Assembly (NCBI GenBank): GCA_005116955.1
Contig: SWDI01000005.1
Span: forward strand, 459,795 to 523,794
DNA length: 64,000 bases
Direction: 5' to 3'
Source: Nitrospira sp.
GTDB taxonomy: Bacteria; Nitrospirota; Nitrospiria; Nitrospirales; Nitrospiraceae
Shown: positions 55,563 through 64,000 of the stretch, piece after piece
How positions within the stretch are numbered: position 1 is the first letter of the stretch
Layout: the number at the start of each line of letters is the position of its first letter
The notes under the pieces: generated by a model
The model's database searches: none
Seen by the model: the letters and a program-made list of their open reading frames with translations, nothing else
Told to the model about the DNA's origin: nothing
Translations under genes and position numbers: made by a program

Positions 55563-56548
55563 TGGCGCTATCAGCCCGACCAGCCCGACAAAGAATACGC
55601 CGCACGCGCTATGCCAAGGACTTGCTCGACGTCGCGACGCTGTCACGACAGCAGGTCCTCGACTTATTGCGTTTGGCGACGTCTTTGAAGAAAAAGCAGC
55701 GTCAAGGCACTCCGCATCAGCTCCTGCCCGGGAAGACATTAGGATTGCTGTTTCAAAAACCGTCGACGAGGACGCGCGTGTCGTTCGAGGCGGGGATGAA
55801 CCAGCTCGGCGGCCATGCGATGATCCTTCCCATGAGCGACATTCAACTCTCCCGCGGGGAGACGGTCTCAGACACAGCACGCGTCTTGTCTCGTTACCTA
55901 GACGGGATCGTGATCCGTACCTATGACCATGCGATCGTTGAAGAGTGGGCGACAGAAGCCACGATGCCGGTGATTAACGGGCTGACCGACCATAGCCATC
56001 CTTGTCAGGCGTTGTCCGACTTGATGACGATTCAAGAGATCAAGGGCCGGCTCAAGGGACTCAGCCTGGCCTACATCGGCGATGGAAACAACGTGGCCAA
56101 CTCGCTCATCGAAGCAGGGGCGAAGGTCGGCATGCGCATCGTGATCGGATGCCCGTCCGGCTATCAGCCGGATCAGCGGGTGATCGATCGTGCGAGAATG
56201 GAAGGGCACACCACCGGCGCGTCCATCGAGGTGCTCGAGAATCCCCTCGTTGCCGTGAAAGAAGCCGATGTGGTGTATACCGACGTATGGATCAGCATGG
56301 GCCGCGAGCGGGAGCAGGCACGACGATTGCGGACGCTCGCCCCCTACCAGCTGAACAAGCGATTGCTGCAACGGGCGAAACCCGACGCCATCGTCATGCA
56401 TTGCCTGCCGGCTCATCGCGGAGAAGAGATTACGGCGGATGTCCTGGACGGCCCACAGTCCATCGTCATCGATCAAGCAGAAAATCGCCTGCATATGCAG
56501 AAGGCCATCTTGACTCAACTGCTCAACCAGAAGACACATACCGGGTAG
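55562..56548 (+). CDS. argF: Ornithine carbamoyltransferase
   Basis: 328 residues. Makes citrulline from ornithine and carbamoyl phosphate. Carbamoyl-phosphate site STRTR (68-72) and HPCQ (146-149); ornithine side [11 protein letters not shown]. Its ATG shares a base with the argD stop (TGATG), showing coupled translation. The N terminus is ~12 residues longer than usual and basic. Confidence 0.96.
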   Translation: MALSARPARQRIRRTRYAKDLLDVATLSRQQVLDLLRLATSLKKKQRQGTPHQLLPGKTLGLLFQKPSTRTRVSFEAGMNQLGGHAMILPMSDIQLSRGETVSDTARVLSRYLDGIVIRTYDHAIVEEWATEATMPVINGLTDHSHPCQALSDLMTIQEIKGRLKGLSLAYIGDGNNVANSLIEAGAKVGMRIVIGCPSGYQPDQRVIDRARMEGHTTGASIEVLENPLVAVKEADVVYTDVWISMGREREQARRLRTLAPYQLNKRLLQRAKPDAIVMHCLPAHRGEEITADVLDGPQSIVIDQAENRLHMQKAILTQLLNQKTHTG

Positions 56549-56556
56549 GATCCACC

Positions 56557-57771
56557 ATGAAACCAACATCGATCAAGAAAATCGTCCTGGCCTATTCCGG
56601 CGGACTGGATACATCCGTCATCCTCAAGTGGCTGCAAGAAACCTATCAGGCCGAGATCATCGCGTTTTGCGCCGATCTTGGCCAGGGCGAAGACCTCAAG
56701 GCCGTCAAGGTCAAGGCACAAGCGCTCGGCGTCAAGAAGGTCTATGTCGAGGATCTCCGTGAGACCTTCGTCAAGGATTATGTGTTCCCGATGTTGCGCG
56801 GAAATGCGATGTATGAAGGTTGTTACCTCTTGGGGACGTCGATCGCTCGCCCGCTGATCGCTCGTCGGCAGGCTGAAATCGCGCTCAAAGAGGGCGCCGA
56901 AGCGGTGTCGCACGGCTCCACAGGGAAGGGCAACGACCAGGTGCGCTTCGAGTTGACCTACATGGCCCTCGCGCCGAATCTCAAGATTATTGCGCCTTGG
57001 CGGGAATGGACCATGCGATCCCGGCGTGAATTGATCGAGTATGCCGATCGCCACGGCATTCCGGTGACCGCGACTAAAGCCAAACCCTACAGCACAGACC
57101 CAAATCTGTTTCATATTAGTTATGAAGGCGGCATTCTGGAGGACCCATGGAAATCACCACCGGATGAAATATTCCAGCTGACAGTTTCGCCGGAGAAGGC
57201 CCCGAACAAGCCATTGGAAGTGGAGATCGCGTATCAAGCCGGCAATCCCGTCGCAGTCGATGGCAAGAAAATGAGTCCTGCGACCTTGCTTGCCCATCTC
57301 AATAAACTAGGTGGTGCACACGGGATCGGCCGGGTCGATTTGGTGGAAAACCGCTACGTCGGGATGAAGTCTCGCGGTGTGTATGAAACGCCGGGAGGGA
57401 CGATTCTACACGTGGCTCATCGCGGACTTGAATCCCTGACGATGGACCGCGAGGTCCTTCACTTCCGCGATAGTTTGATCCCACGATTTGCGGATCTGAT
57501 CTACAACGGATATTGGTTCAGCCCTGAGCGTGAAATGATACAGACCGCTATCGATGAGGCACAAAAGGACGTCAGCGGCATCGCACGGGTCAAACTCTAC
57601 AAGGGAAGCTGCACCTTGGCGGGACGCAAATCGAAACAGTCACTCTATCGACTCGATATCGCCACCTTCGAGGAAGATGAAGTCTATAACCAGAAGGACG
57701 CAGAAGGCTTCATCCGGCTGAATGCCTTGCGGCTGAAGATTCGCGCACAGAGAAAGAAAGCCTCGTCCTGA
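56557..57771 (+). CDS. argG: Argininosuccinate synthase
   Basis: 404 residues. Joins citrulline and aspartate using ATP. The PP-loop [16 protein letters not shown] lies at the N terminus and [16 protein letters not shown] mid-protein. The ATG at 56557 (MKPTSIKK) lies 8 bp after argF with AGGATCC upstream; the open frame runs further left only because it overlaps argF. Confidence 0.97.
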   Translation: MKPTSIKKIVLAYSGGLDTSVILKWLQETYQAEIIAFCADLGQGEDLKAVKVKAQALGVKKVYVEDLRETFVKDYVFPMLRGNAMYEGCYLLGTSIARPLIARRQAEIALKEGAEAVSHGSTGKGNDQVRFELTYMALAPNLKIIAPWREWTMRSRRELIEYADRHGIPVTATKAKPYSTDPNLFHISYEGGILEDPWKSPPDEIFQLTVSPEKAPNKPLEVEIAYQAGNPVAVDGKKMSPATLLAHLNKLGGAHGIGRVDLVENRYVGMKSRGVYETPGGTILHVAHRGLESLTMDREVLHFRDSLIPRFADLIYNGYWFSPEREMIQTAIDEAQKDVSGIARVKLYKGSCTLAGRKSKQSLYRLDIATFEEDEVYNQKDAEGFIRLNALRLKIRAQRKKASS

Positions 57772-59183
57772 TGGCCAAGCGCAGGAATGCTCAGACGTCA
57801 GTCGGCGGTGCTGGAAAGGCCTGGGACGGCCGGTTTCGAGAGAAGACCGACCGATTGGTCGAAGCGTTTACCAGGTCGGTGACGGTCGATAGTCGGCTCT
57901 ATGGCGAGGACATCGCTGGGAGCATCGCCCATTGCAAGACACTCGAGAAGGCCCGGGTCCTCACGCGGACGGAAACGCGTGCCATTGTGCGCGGGCTGGA
58001 AGCAGTGAAGCAGGAGCTGGACCGAGGCCAATTCGCTTTCTCCCCTCACGACGAAGATATTCACATGGCGATTGAGCGACGGTTGACCGAAATGATCGGC
58101 CCATTGGGAGGCAAGTTACACACGGGGCGCAGCCGGAATGACCAGGTAGCATTGGATATCCGACTATACCTGCGCACACAACTGGATGAGCTACAGGAAC
58201 AATTGACTGACTTTCAACGCGTGCTCGTGGCGCAGGCCGCTGCGAACCGCACCCTCATGATGCCCGGATATACTCACTTACAACGTGCCCAGCCGGTCCT
58301 CTTTGCGCACCACCTATTGGCCTACGTGGAGATGCTCGAACGAGATAAGGGCCGGATCCGCGATGCAAGAGGCCGGCTCAATGTCATGCCGCTGGGGTCC
58401 GGCGCCTTGGCGGGCACGAACTATCCGGTAAACCGGCGATACACCGCTGAACTGCTGGGCTTTCCTGCCGTCACCCTGAACAGCATGGATGCGGTTTCTG
58501 ACCGTGACTTCATGATCGAAGTGGCCTCCGCTCTCTCGATTGTGATGATGCATTTGTCTCGGCTCAGCGAAGAATTGATTGTGTGGACCTCACAGGAATT
58601 TCAGTTCGTCGATCTGCCGGACGCCTTCTGCACAGGAAGCAGCATGATGCCGCAGAAGAAGAACCCGGACATCCCTGAGTTGGTCCGAGGAAAGACCGGA
58701 CGCGTCTACGGCCACCTCGTCAATCTGCTGACCCTGCTCAAGGCTCTGCCGTTAAGTTACAATCGAGATTTGCAAGAGGACAAACCGGCGCTCTTCGACG
58801 CCCTTGATACCGTGGCGGCCTCGCTCCAAGTGATGACGGAATTGATGCGCCGACTGACAGTCAACGGAGAGGCCCTCACACGAGCGTTGCAAGGGGGCGG
58901 ACTACTCGCGACGGAACTGGCCGACTACTTGGTCATGAGGGGCGTACCTTTTCGTGAAGCCCACGGCATCACCGGACGAATCGTACGGGCTGCGCTTGAT
59001 GGCGGACGTGACATCACGGATTTTTCACTGAAAGAGTTACGAACATTTTGTGAACGGATCGATAAGACGGTGTTTTCTTGGCTGACGACCGTCGCGGCAA
59101 TCGATCATAAGGGACAAATCGGCGGGACCGCCCGAGGGCGAGTTGCGCAGCGGATCAAAGAACTTGAGCGGTTACTGTCATGA
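57771..59183 (+). CDS. argH: Argininosuccinate lyase
   Basis: 470 residues, fumarase/aspartase superfamily. Splits argininosuccinate into arginine and fumarate. Signature SSMMPQKKNPDIPELVRGK (catalytic loop) and TGRSRNDQVALD. Its ATG overlaps the argG stop by one base (TGATG). It completes the arginine branch. Confidence 0.97.
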   Translation: MAKRRNAQTSVGGAGKAWDGRFREKTDRLVEAFTRSVTVDSRLYGEDIAGSIAHCKTLEKARVLTRTETRAIVRGLEAVKQELDRGQFAFSPHDEDIHMAIERRLTEMIGPLGGKLHTGRSRNDQVALDIRLYLRTQLDELQEQLTDFQRVLVAQAAANRTLMMPGYTHLQRAQPVLFAHHLLAYVEMLERDKGRIRDARGRLNVMPLGSGALAGTNYPVNRRYTAELLGFPAVTLNSMDAVSDRDFMIEVASALSIVMMHLSRLSEELIVWTSQEFQFVDLPDAFCTGSSMMPQKKNPDIPELVRGKTGRVYGHLVNLLTLLKALPLSYNRDLQEDKPALFDALDTVAASLQVMTELMRRLTVNGEALTRALQGGGLLATELADYLVMRGVPFREAHGITGRIVRAALDGGRDITDFSLKELRTFCERIDKTVFSWLTTVAAIDHKGQIGGTARGRVAQRIKELERLLS

Positions 59184-59407
59184 GAGCATTCCTCGTGATC
59201 GCATCGGCAGGGCTTCTGATTTCTTGCGGGGTGGTAGGAACACCGGTCGCCCCGGAGCTCATCGGAGTTGCGCCTACGATAGCCAAGCAGAAACGGCAAC
59301 ATGCCATTGAGGCAGAGCGGCAGGCAACAGAGTCGGCTGAACCGGACCCTACCCTGGGAGGCCATGAGACGGACCTCCCTCCATCGCAACCGATCGGAAT
59401 ACGATAA
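59180..59407 (+). CDS. LptM-like small lipoprotein
   Basis: 75 residues with a short signal peptide and lipobox LLISCG, then GVVGTPVAPELIG. In many bacteria the small lipoprotein LptM (YifL), which helps the LptD/LptE outer-membrane assembly, sits just ahead of lysA; position and the CG-x-x-G-x-P start of the mature protein fit. The tail here is longer and charged. It overlaps argH by 4 bp (ATGA). Confidence 0.6.
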   Translation: MRAFLVIASAGLLISCGVVGTPVAPELIGVAPTIAKQKRQHAIEAERQATESAEPDPTLGGHETDLPPSQPIGIR

Positions 59408-59452
59408 GCGGTGTTGGGCCTGAGACTATCGGATTAACTTAAGGATTACGCG

Positions 59453-60724
59453 ATGCATAGTTTTGAGTACCACCACGGTGAATTGTATTGTGAACAGGTA
59501 CCCGTCAGCCGCATGGCGAAGGAACTCGGCACTCCCTGCTATATCTATAGCCATGAGACACTCGTCCGGCATTTCCACGCCTATGACAGTGCCTTCAAGA
59601 ATATCCCGCACGTCATCGCGTTTGCGATGAAGGCCAATTCCAATCTGGCCATCCTTCGCCTAATGGCCAAGGAAGGCAGCGGAGCGGATATCGTGTCGGG
59701 CGGCGAGCTGTTCCGAGCCCTCAAAGCCGGGGTGCCTGCTTCCAAAATCGTGTTTGCTGGCGTCGGTAAATCGCCGGATGAAATCCGCGACGCGCTGAAG
59801 GCCGACGTTCTCATGTTCAATGTTGAGTCGTCAGCTGAGATTCATGCAATCAACGAGGTCGCGGCATCAGTCGGGAAAAAGGCGCGCATCGCGTTGCGGA
59901 TTAATCCGGACGTGGATCCCAAAACCCACCCCTACATCTCGACGGGGATGAAGAAGAGCAAATTTGGCATCGCGTCGGATCGCGCCCTGGAAGAATACAA
60001 GATGGCGTCCACCCTGGACCATATTGACGTCGTCGGTGTCCACGCCCACATCGGCTCGCAGTTGACGGAGGTGACGCCGTTCGTCGATTCGCTGAAGAAG
60101 GTCGTGACGCTCATCCATACACTGAAAAGCCAGGGCATCACCATCCGCTACCTGAACATCGGAGGCGGACTCGGTATTACCTATTCCGATGAGAAGCCGC
60201 CTTTACCCCAAGACCTGGCAAATGCGATTTCGCCGCTCGTCAAAGATTTGGGGTTGACACTGGTCATGGAACCCGGACGCGTCATCGTCGGCAACGCTGG
60301 CATCCTGGTGACCAAGGCATTGTACGAGAAGGCCGGTGAGACGAAGCACTTCGTGATCGTCGACGCCGCCATGAACGATTTGCTTCGGCCCAGCCTGTAC
60401 GGCGCCTACCACGAAATTCGTCCAGTGAATGAAGAAGCCATCCATCGGACCAAACAGACAGTGGACATTGTCGGGCCGGTCTGTGAATCGGGTGATTTTC
60501 TGGCCAAGGATCGATCGCTGCCTAGCACCAAGCCTGGTGAGTTGTTGGCAGTCATGAGTGCGGGAGCGTATGGCTTTGTGATGGCGTCGAATTATAACTC
60601 TCGACCCCGCGTACCGGAAGTGCTCGTCAAGGGTGGAGAGTTTCACGTGATTCGCGAGCGAGAAACATACGACGACCTCGTACGCGGCGAGAGAATTCCG
60701 TCCTTCCTCAACGAAACGGAGTGA
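59453..60724 (+). CDS. lysA: Diaminopimelate decarboxylase
   Basis: 423 residues, PLP-dependent alanine-racemase fold. Last step of lysine synthesis. The PLP Lys is in IAFAMKANSN; HIGSQLTEVTPF, NIGGGLGI and EPGRVIVGNAG bind cofactor; GPVCESGDFLAKDR is the substrate side. AAGGATTACGCG precedes the ATG. It is followed by dapA with a 2-bp gap, so lysine genes form one transcript with the arginine block. Confidence 0.96.
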   Translation: MHSFEYHHGELYCEQVPVSRMAKELGTPCYIYSHETLVRHFHAYDSAFKNIPHVIAFAMKANSNLAILRLMAKEGSGADIVSGGELFRALKAGVPASKIVFAGVGKSPDEIRDALKADVLMFNVESSAEIHAINEVAASVGKKARIALRINPDVDPKTHPYISTGMKKSKFGIASDRALEEYKMASTLDHIDVVGVHAHIGSQLTEVTPFVDSLKKVVTLIHTLKSQGITIRYLNIGGGLGITYSDEKPPLPQDLANAISPLVKDLGLTLVMEPGRVIVGNAGILVTKALYEKAGETKHFVIVDAAMNDLLRPSLYGAYHEIRPVNEEAIHRTKQTVDIVGPVCESGDFLAKDRSLPSTKPGELLAVMSAGAYGFVMASNYNSRPRVPEVLVKGGEFHVIRERETYDDLVRGERIPSFLNETE

Positions 60725-60726
60725 GT

Positions 60727-61599
60727 ATGTTTACTGGATCTCTTGTCGCAATTGTGACGCCATTTCGACAGGGCAAGGTCGACGAGCGCGCCTTGGCCGA
60801 GTTGATTGAATGGCAGATCGCCAATGGCACCAATGGCGTTGTCCCCTGTGGAACCACTGGTGAATCGGCTACCCTTTCTCATAGCGAGCATACTCGAGTG
60901 ATTGAGTTGACGGTTGAGGTGGTCCGTCGTCGGGTACCCGTGATTGCCGGAACGGGTTCGAATAGCACAGAAGAAGCCATCACCCTCACAAAACATGCAA
61001 AGCAGGCTGGAGCTGACGGCGCGTTGCTTATTACTCCCTACTACAATAAGCCGACCCAGGAAGGACTCTATCGACACTACAAGGCGATTACAGAGGCCGT
61101 GGACCTCCCCATAATCCTGTACAATATCCCCGGTCGTACTGGGGTCAACATGCTCCCCTCAACGATCACCAGACTCTCAGCCATTCAGACGATCGTTGGA
61201 GTCAAGGAAGGGAGTGGCTCGGTCCAACAGGCCTCTGATATCGTGCAGATGTGCGGTGACCGCCTAACCGTGCTAGCCGGCGACGACTCCCTCACGTTAC
61301 CGATGATGGCAGTCGGCGGAAAGGGCGTGATTACCGTAACCGCCAATATCGTACCGATGGAAATGGCCGCTCTTGTGAAGGCCTTTGCCGAGGGACGGAT
61401 TGATGAAGCGCGACGGATTCACTTTAAGCTCTCTCCCCTCTTTGCAGCGTTGTTCTATGAGACCAATCCCATTCCCGTCAAAGAAGCGTTAGGACTCATG
61501 AGAAAGATTGACCCAGAATTGCGCTTACCACTCTGCCCAATGGCACAGGACACACGAGAGAAATTGGTTCGCGTCCTCAAGGATGCGGCGTTGGTCTAA
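60727..61599 (+). CDS. dapA: 4-hydroxy-tetrahydrodipicolinate synthase
   Basis: 290 residues, TIM barrel. Condenses pyruvate with aspartate semialdehyde. The Schiff-base Lys lies in VGVKEGSGSVQQ; the proton-relay Tyr in ILYNIPGRTGVN; the GTTGESATLSHSEH loop is near the start. The ATG at 60727 has GGAG 5 bp upstream; a GTG at 60721 would overlap lysA. Confidence 0.96.
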   Translation: MFTGSLVAIVTPFRQGKVDERALAELIEWQIANGTNGVVPCGTTGESATLSHSEHTRVIELTVEVVRRRVPVIAGTGSNSTEEAITLTKHAKQAGADGALLITPYYNKPTQEGLYRHYKAITEAVDLPIILYNIPGRTGVNMLPSTITRLSAIQTIVGVKEGSGSVQQASDIVQMCGDRLTVLAGDDSLTLPMMAVGGKGVITVTANIVPMEMAALVKAFAEGRIDEARRIHFKLSPLFAALFYETNPIPVKEALGLMRKIDPELRLPLCPMAQDTREKLVRVLKDAALV

Positions 61600-61627
61600 C
61601 TTAAGCAAGATCTAGGTATACGACAAG

Positions 61628-62431
61628 ATGATCAAGATCATTGTAGCGGGTGCAGCCGGCCGAATGGGTTGCCGACTAGTGTCACTAATCCGAGATTCAA
61701 CGGCTTTGACATTGGCAGGGGCCTTAGAGGGGACAGGGCATCCGGCGTTGGGTGAAGATGCGGGCGAGACTGCAGCCTCAGGTCGTGCCGGCATTCCCAT
61801 CACGGATGATCTCTCCATCCTGATGGAGCGAGGGGAGGCTGTGATCGATTTTTCATCGCCCTCGGCGACACTGGAACATATGCGGATCGTTGCTCGCCAT
61901 CGGCGGGCCATGGTTATCGGAACCACAGGATTTTCGGCTGTTCAACTCGATGAGCTGAGGTTGCTAGCCCAGCAAATTCCCTGCGTCTTTTCTCCGAACA
62001 TGAGTGTTGGGATCAACCTGATCTGCAAAGTCATCGGCGAAATGGCCAGAACGCTTGGGGACGAGTACGACATCGAAGTGATTGAAGCCCACCACCGGCT
62101 GAAAAAGGACGCGCCGAGCGGCACGGCCCTCAAGATTGCTGAAGTCCTCGCCCGTTCGGTGAGCCGAAACTTGGACCAAGTTGGAGTCTATGCCCGCAAG
62201 GGACTGATCGGAGAACGAACGAAAACAGAAATCGGGATACAAACTATTCGCGCCGGTGATATTGTCGGCGACCATACGATTCTGTTTGGTGGCATGGGGG
62301 AACGAATCGAGGTCACCCATCGGGCCAGTAGCCGGGATACGTTCGCCATCGGAGCCCTGCGAGCCGCCAGGTGGGTCGTCCGCCAACCGCCTGGTTTATA
62401 CGATATGATGGATGTTTTGAACCTTCGTTGA
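61628..62431 (+). CDS. dapB: 4-hydroxy-tetrahydrodipicolinate reductase
   Basis: 267 residues. NAD(P)H reduction of the dapA product. Rossmann loop VAGAAGRMGCRLV; active-site EAHHRLKKDAPSGTAL; domain end FAIGALRAARWV. It is 28 bp after dapA. dapF, dapL or dapD are not in the window. Confidence 0.96.
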   Translation: MIKIIVAGAAGRMGCRLVSLIRDSTALTLAGALEGTGHPALGEDAGETAASGRAGIPITDDLSILMERGEAVIDFSSPSATLEHMRIVARHRRAMVIGTTGFSAVQLDELRLLAQQIPCVFSPNMSVGINLICKVIGEMARTLGDEYDIEVIEAHHRLKKDAPSGTALKIAEVLARSVSRNLDQVGVYARKGLIGERTKTEIGIQTIRAGDIVGDHTILFGGMGERIEVTHRASSRDTFAIGALRAARWVVRQPPGLYDMMDVLNLR

Positions 62432-62801
62432 GCATCTTCCAACTGCGCTTCGGCATCGATCCACTTGATGCCTACGCCTTCAATGAATGCACGGGTGAGA
62501 TGAAGCCATGCAACACCCTCCCCCAGGATACTCGGGTATGCTGTGGCTCACTGAAGTAGGGAGTGCTTCTAGCTGACGACTTTGAATCCGTTACCGATTC
62601 TGAGGGAAGAAGGAATGGGCCATGACGCCAGAATTCATGGCTCGCTTCTGCCTAGCCACTGCTGTTCAAAGAGTAGCCACCGATGGCTACCTCCAGAGCA
62701 GCCCATCCCCCACAGTAAGTTAGAAGGCGCTGAGATCACATCTGACCTCACAACCTTCCTACTCGTCAGTAGGTAGTGGTTTGGAGTCTGACAGGAAGGG
62801 A
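62432..62801. other. 370-bp gap, nothing recognised
   Basis: No credible gene or repeat. Short frames here have no ribosome binding site. No clear terminator for dapB was found by eye. Confidence 0.35.
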
Positions 62802-62954
62802 TTAGTGACGAGCCGTAATCGGTCGAGGTTCCTGGTCCGCTGCTTTCCGACGACCACAGTTCAAACAGGCAAACACAGTGATCGCAAGCCCGGCGTCCAA
62901 ATCCACCGCCCGTTCCGGTAACATCGCACCATGGCATTTATCGCATGTCTTCAT
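62802..62954 (-). CDS. Small zinc-ribbon protein
   Basis: 50 residues: MKTCDKCHGAMLPERAVDLD with CxxC, then ACLNCGRR with a second CxxC, so a single zinc ribbon, and a polar tail. A longer frame to 63029 adds no recognisable sequence. Such proteins often act as RNA- or protein-binding accessories; the role here is unknown. Confidence 0.55.
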   Translation of the reverse strand: MKTCDKCHGAMLPERAVDLDAGLAITVFACLNCGRRKAADQEPRPITARH

Positions 62955-63155
62955 GGTCGGCACTGTAGCACCATAGAATTGAGAAACCAATACTCCTGAA
63001 GTACTGGATGGCACTGACAAGAGTCCCAATGAGACCTAGTATCGTAGGCCATTTGCGCATTATTCATCGGTCTGGTTTACGATCTGCAACAGGTCTATTC
63101 TTGACAGGCCTACCCTACTCGCATAGGATTGTGGTCCACAATTGGATATCCCACT

Positions 63156-63428
63156 ATGTATAGATTAATCCTAGCTATTTTGCTTTTCACAGCCCTCTAC
63201 TTCTTGCTCCGACAAATATTTCGTGGATTCAACAAGTCGATTGAGGATGGCCAGAAGAAATCGCCTGTACCAGTCCAAGATGAAGAACAAGATCAGATGG
63301 TCGAGGATCCAGTGTGCCACATATTCGTCCCAAAGCGAATCGCCGTGATCGAGACAATCGGTGCCCGTGAGTACTGTTTTTGCGGCCCGGAGTGTGCGGC
63401 GAGGTTTCGGAGTGAGCACCCCGTCTAA
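63156..63428 (+). CDS. Membrane-anchored YHS/TRASH-like metal-binding protein
   Basis: 90 residues from MYRLILAILLFTALYFLLRQ. One N-terminal membrane helix, a charged linker, then a compact metal-binding-like end: MVEDPVCHIFVPK and EYCFCGPECAARF. The Cys pattern (DPVC, CFC, C) fits the YHS/TRASH type. It may sense or store a metal; copper would make sense in an ammonia oxidiser, but that is inference. Confidence 0.7.
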   Translation: MYRLILAILLFTALYFLLRQIFRGFNKSIEDGQKKSPVPVQDEEQDQMVEDPVCHIFVPKRIAVIETIGAREYCFCGPECAARFRSEHPV

Positions 63429-63500
63429 CAGATGTATTTAGAAGCTACCTGAACTTGTTATCGTGGAAGAAATACGCCAGTAGTTTCAACAATAAGTTGG

Positions 63501-63815
63501 CTAGCATCCAGAGTAGGTGTAGTCAGAAAGTTTCTCCTCTTTGTCAAACTTGAGGGTGATCTGACATTGATTGGGAGAGAAATTAAAGAATGGAGGTCCT
63601 GATTTTCCGCCAGCGATACGATAGTAGGTCCAGGTCTCTCCACCAAAAAACCTGGAGGCCTTGCCGTCTGGAGAACCCCAGTTCTTTTCGAACCAGCCTT
63701 TATCTTTTCCTTGAAGCTCGGCCGGTTTCAGCGATGCCTCAAGATAGGGGTTCTTCCCTGAACAGCCTGGAATGATCAGGGAGAAAAGCAGCAACCAGAC
63801 AAATCGTTGCATCAT
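63501..63815 (-). CDS. Lipoprotein, SmpA/OmlA-like
   Basis: About 104 residues from MMQRFVWLLLFSLIIPGC. The lipobox is IIPGC. The mature part (LKPAELQGKDKGWFEKNWGS, then WTYYRIAGG, ending in a Cys) recalls small BamE/OmlA-type lipoproteins, though the match is weak. An envelope location is safe; the role is open. Confidence 0.6.
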   Translation of the reverse strand: MMQRFVWLLLFSLIIPGCSGKNPYLEASLKPAELQGKDKGWFEKNWGSPDGKASRFFGGETWTYYRIAGGKSGPPFFNFSPNQCQITLKFDKEEKLSDYTYSGC

Positions 63816-63916
63816 GATAACTCCTCTAAGGCCAATGGGTACTGTGAGCCGCAAAATTCTATCCCCCGCCCGAAAGCCTGTCAAACTTTCGTATCAACTT
63901 CTTCCCTAATCTCCGG

Positions 63917-64000
63917 CTAAGTCGGGCTGAGGGCCAGGATATTGGCTCGTGCCAGGGCCATGAGGGCCTGCTGCGCTGCCGTGGTGAGGCGTAACAGCGT
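63917..64000 (-). CDS. Partial CDS, C-terminal 27 residues
   Basis: A minus-strand frame enters from the right edge and ends TLLRLTTAAQQALMALARAN before a TAG at 63919-63917. It is helical and Ala/Leu rich, coding-like; the family cannot be told from this end. Confidence 0.4.
   Translation of the reverse strand, partial: TLLRLTTAAQQALMALARANILALSPT

Noticed and set aside
56002..56556. N-terminal extension of argG
   Set aside because: The frame overlaps argF out of phase; the true start MKPTSIKK at 56557 has a proper site and family match.

Overview
The window reads as a chromosomal segment of a Nitrospira-type nitrite/ammonia oxidiser. The strongest marker is a complete ammonia monooxygenase subunit C gene (31444-32253, minus) that stands alone, without amoA or amoB. 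Together with the general gene complement (hopanoid genes, archaeal-type phenylalanyl-tRNA synthetase, Rrf2-controlled sulfur operon) this points to a complete-ammonia-oxidising (comammox) Nitrospira. The genus call is inference from protein resemblance; no database was searched.

Layout. 1-5250: assimilatory sulfate reduction operon read leftwards (Rrf2 regulator, siroheme sulfite reductase-TusA fusion, APS reductase, TrpD-like protein, cysD cut by the window edge) behind a good sigma-70-type promoter and a perfect ATTCC-N4-GGAAT operator. 5479-9836: Fis-type regulator, HU, tRNA-Val, then thrS-infC-rpmI-rplT, with infC probably starting at ATC. 9924-16330: a leftward operon fmt-rsmB-rpe-pheS-pheT in which PheRS is of the archaeal/eukaryotic type. 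16418-16494: initiator tRNA-fMet, divergent from fmt.

16483-30347: a roughly 13.9 kb integrated element inserted in the 3' end of the initiator tRNA gene. It has a large serine recombinase whose last codons lie inside the tRNA, a ribbon-helix-helix-like regulator, small and large terminase-like genes, a primase-polymerase/helicase, a Cro-like regulator, two proteins sharing one domain, and two cargo genes (a membrane-anchored ORFan and a secreted M23-like protein with a replaced catalytic His). I see no capsid, portal or tail gene, so it looks like a phage satellite or a reduced prophage. A 13-bp tRNA-end copy marks both ends, and joining the two inner flanks rebuilds a symmetrical attP with 8-bp inverted arms.

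30348-43700: host functions: CheY-like protein, lone amoC with its own terminator and a leader inverted repeat, ttcA, a low-molecular-weight phosphatase, a zinc peptidase/ATP-grasp pair, a glycosyltransferase, Kup potassium transporter, hopanoid-associated epimerase and phosphorylase, and a lipoprotein. 43707-47732: a 1341-residue DUF4347/RTX surface protein. 48200-50740: a decayed region with an intact antitoxin, a toxin broken by an amber codon and another broken small gene. 50737-64000: OmpA-type protein, phosphoglycerate mutase, and a long amino-acid block argD-argF-argG-argH-lptM-like-lysA-dapA-dapB, then small metal-binding and lipoprotein genes.
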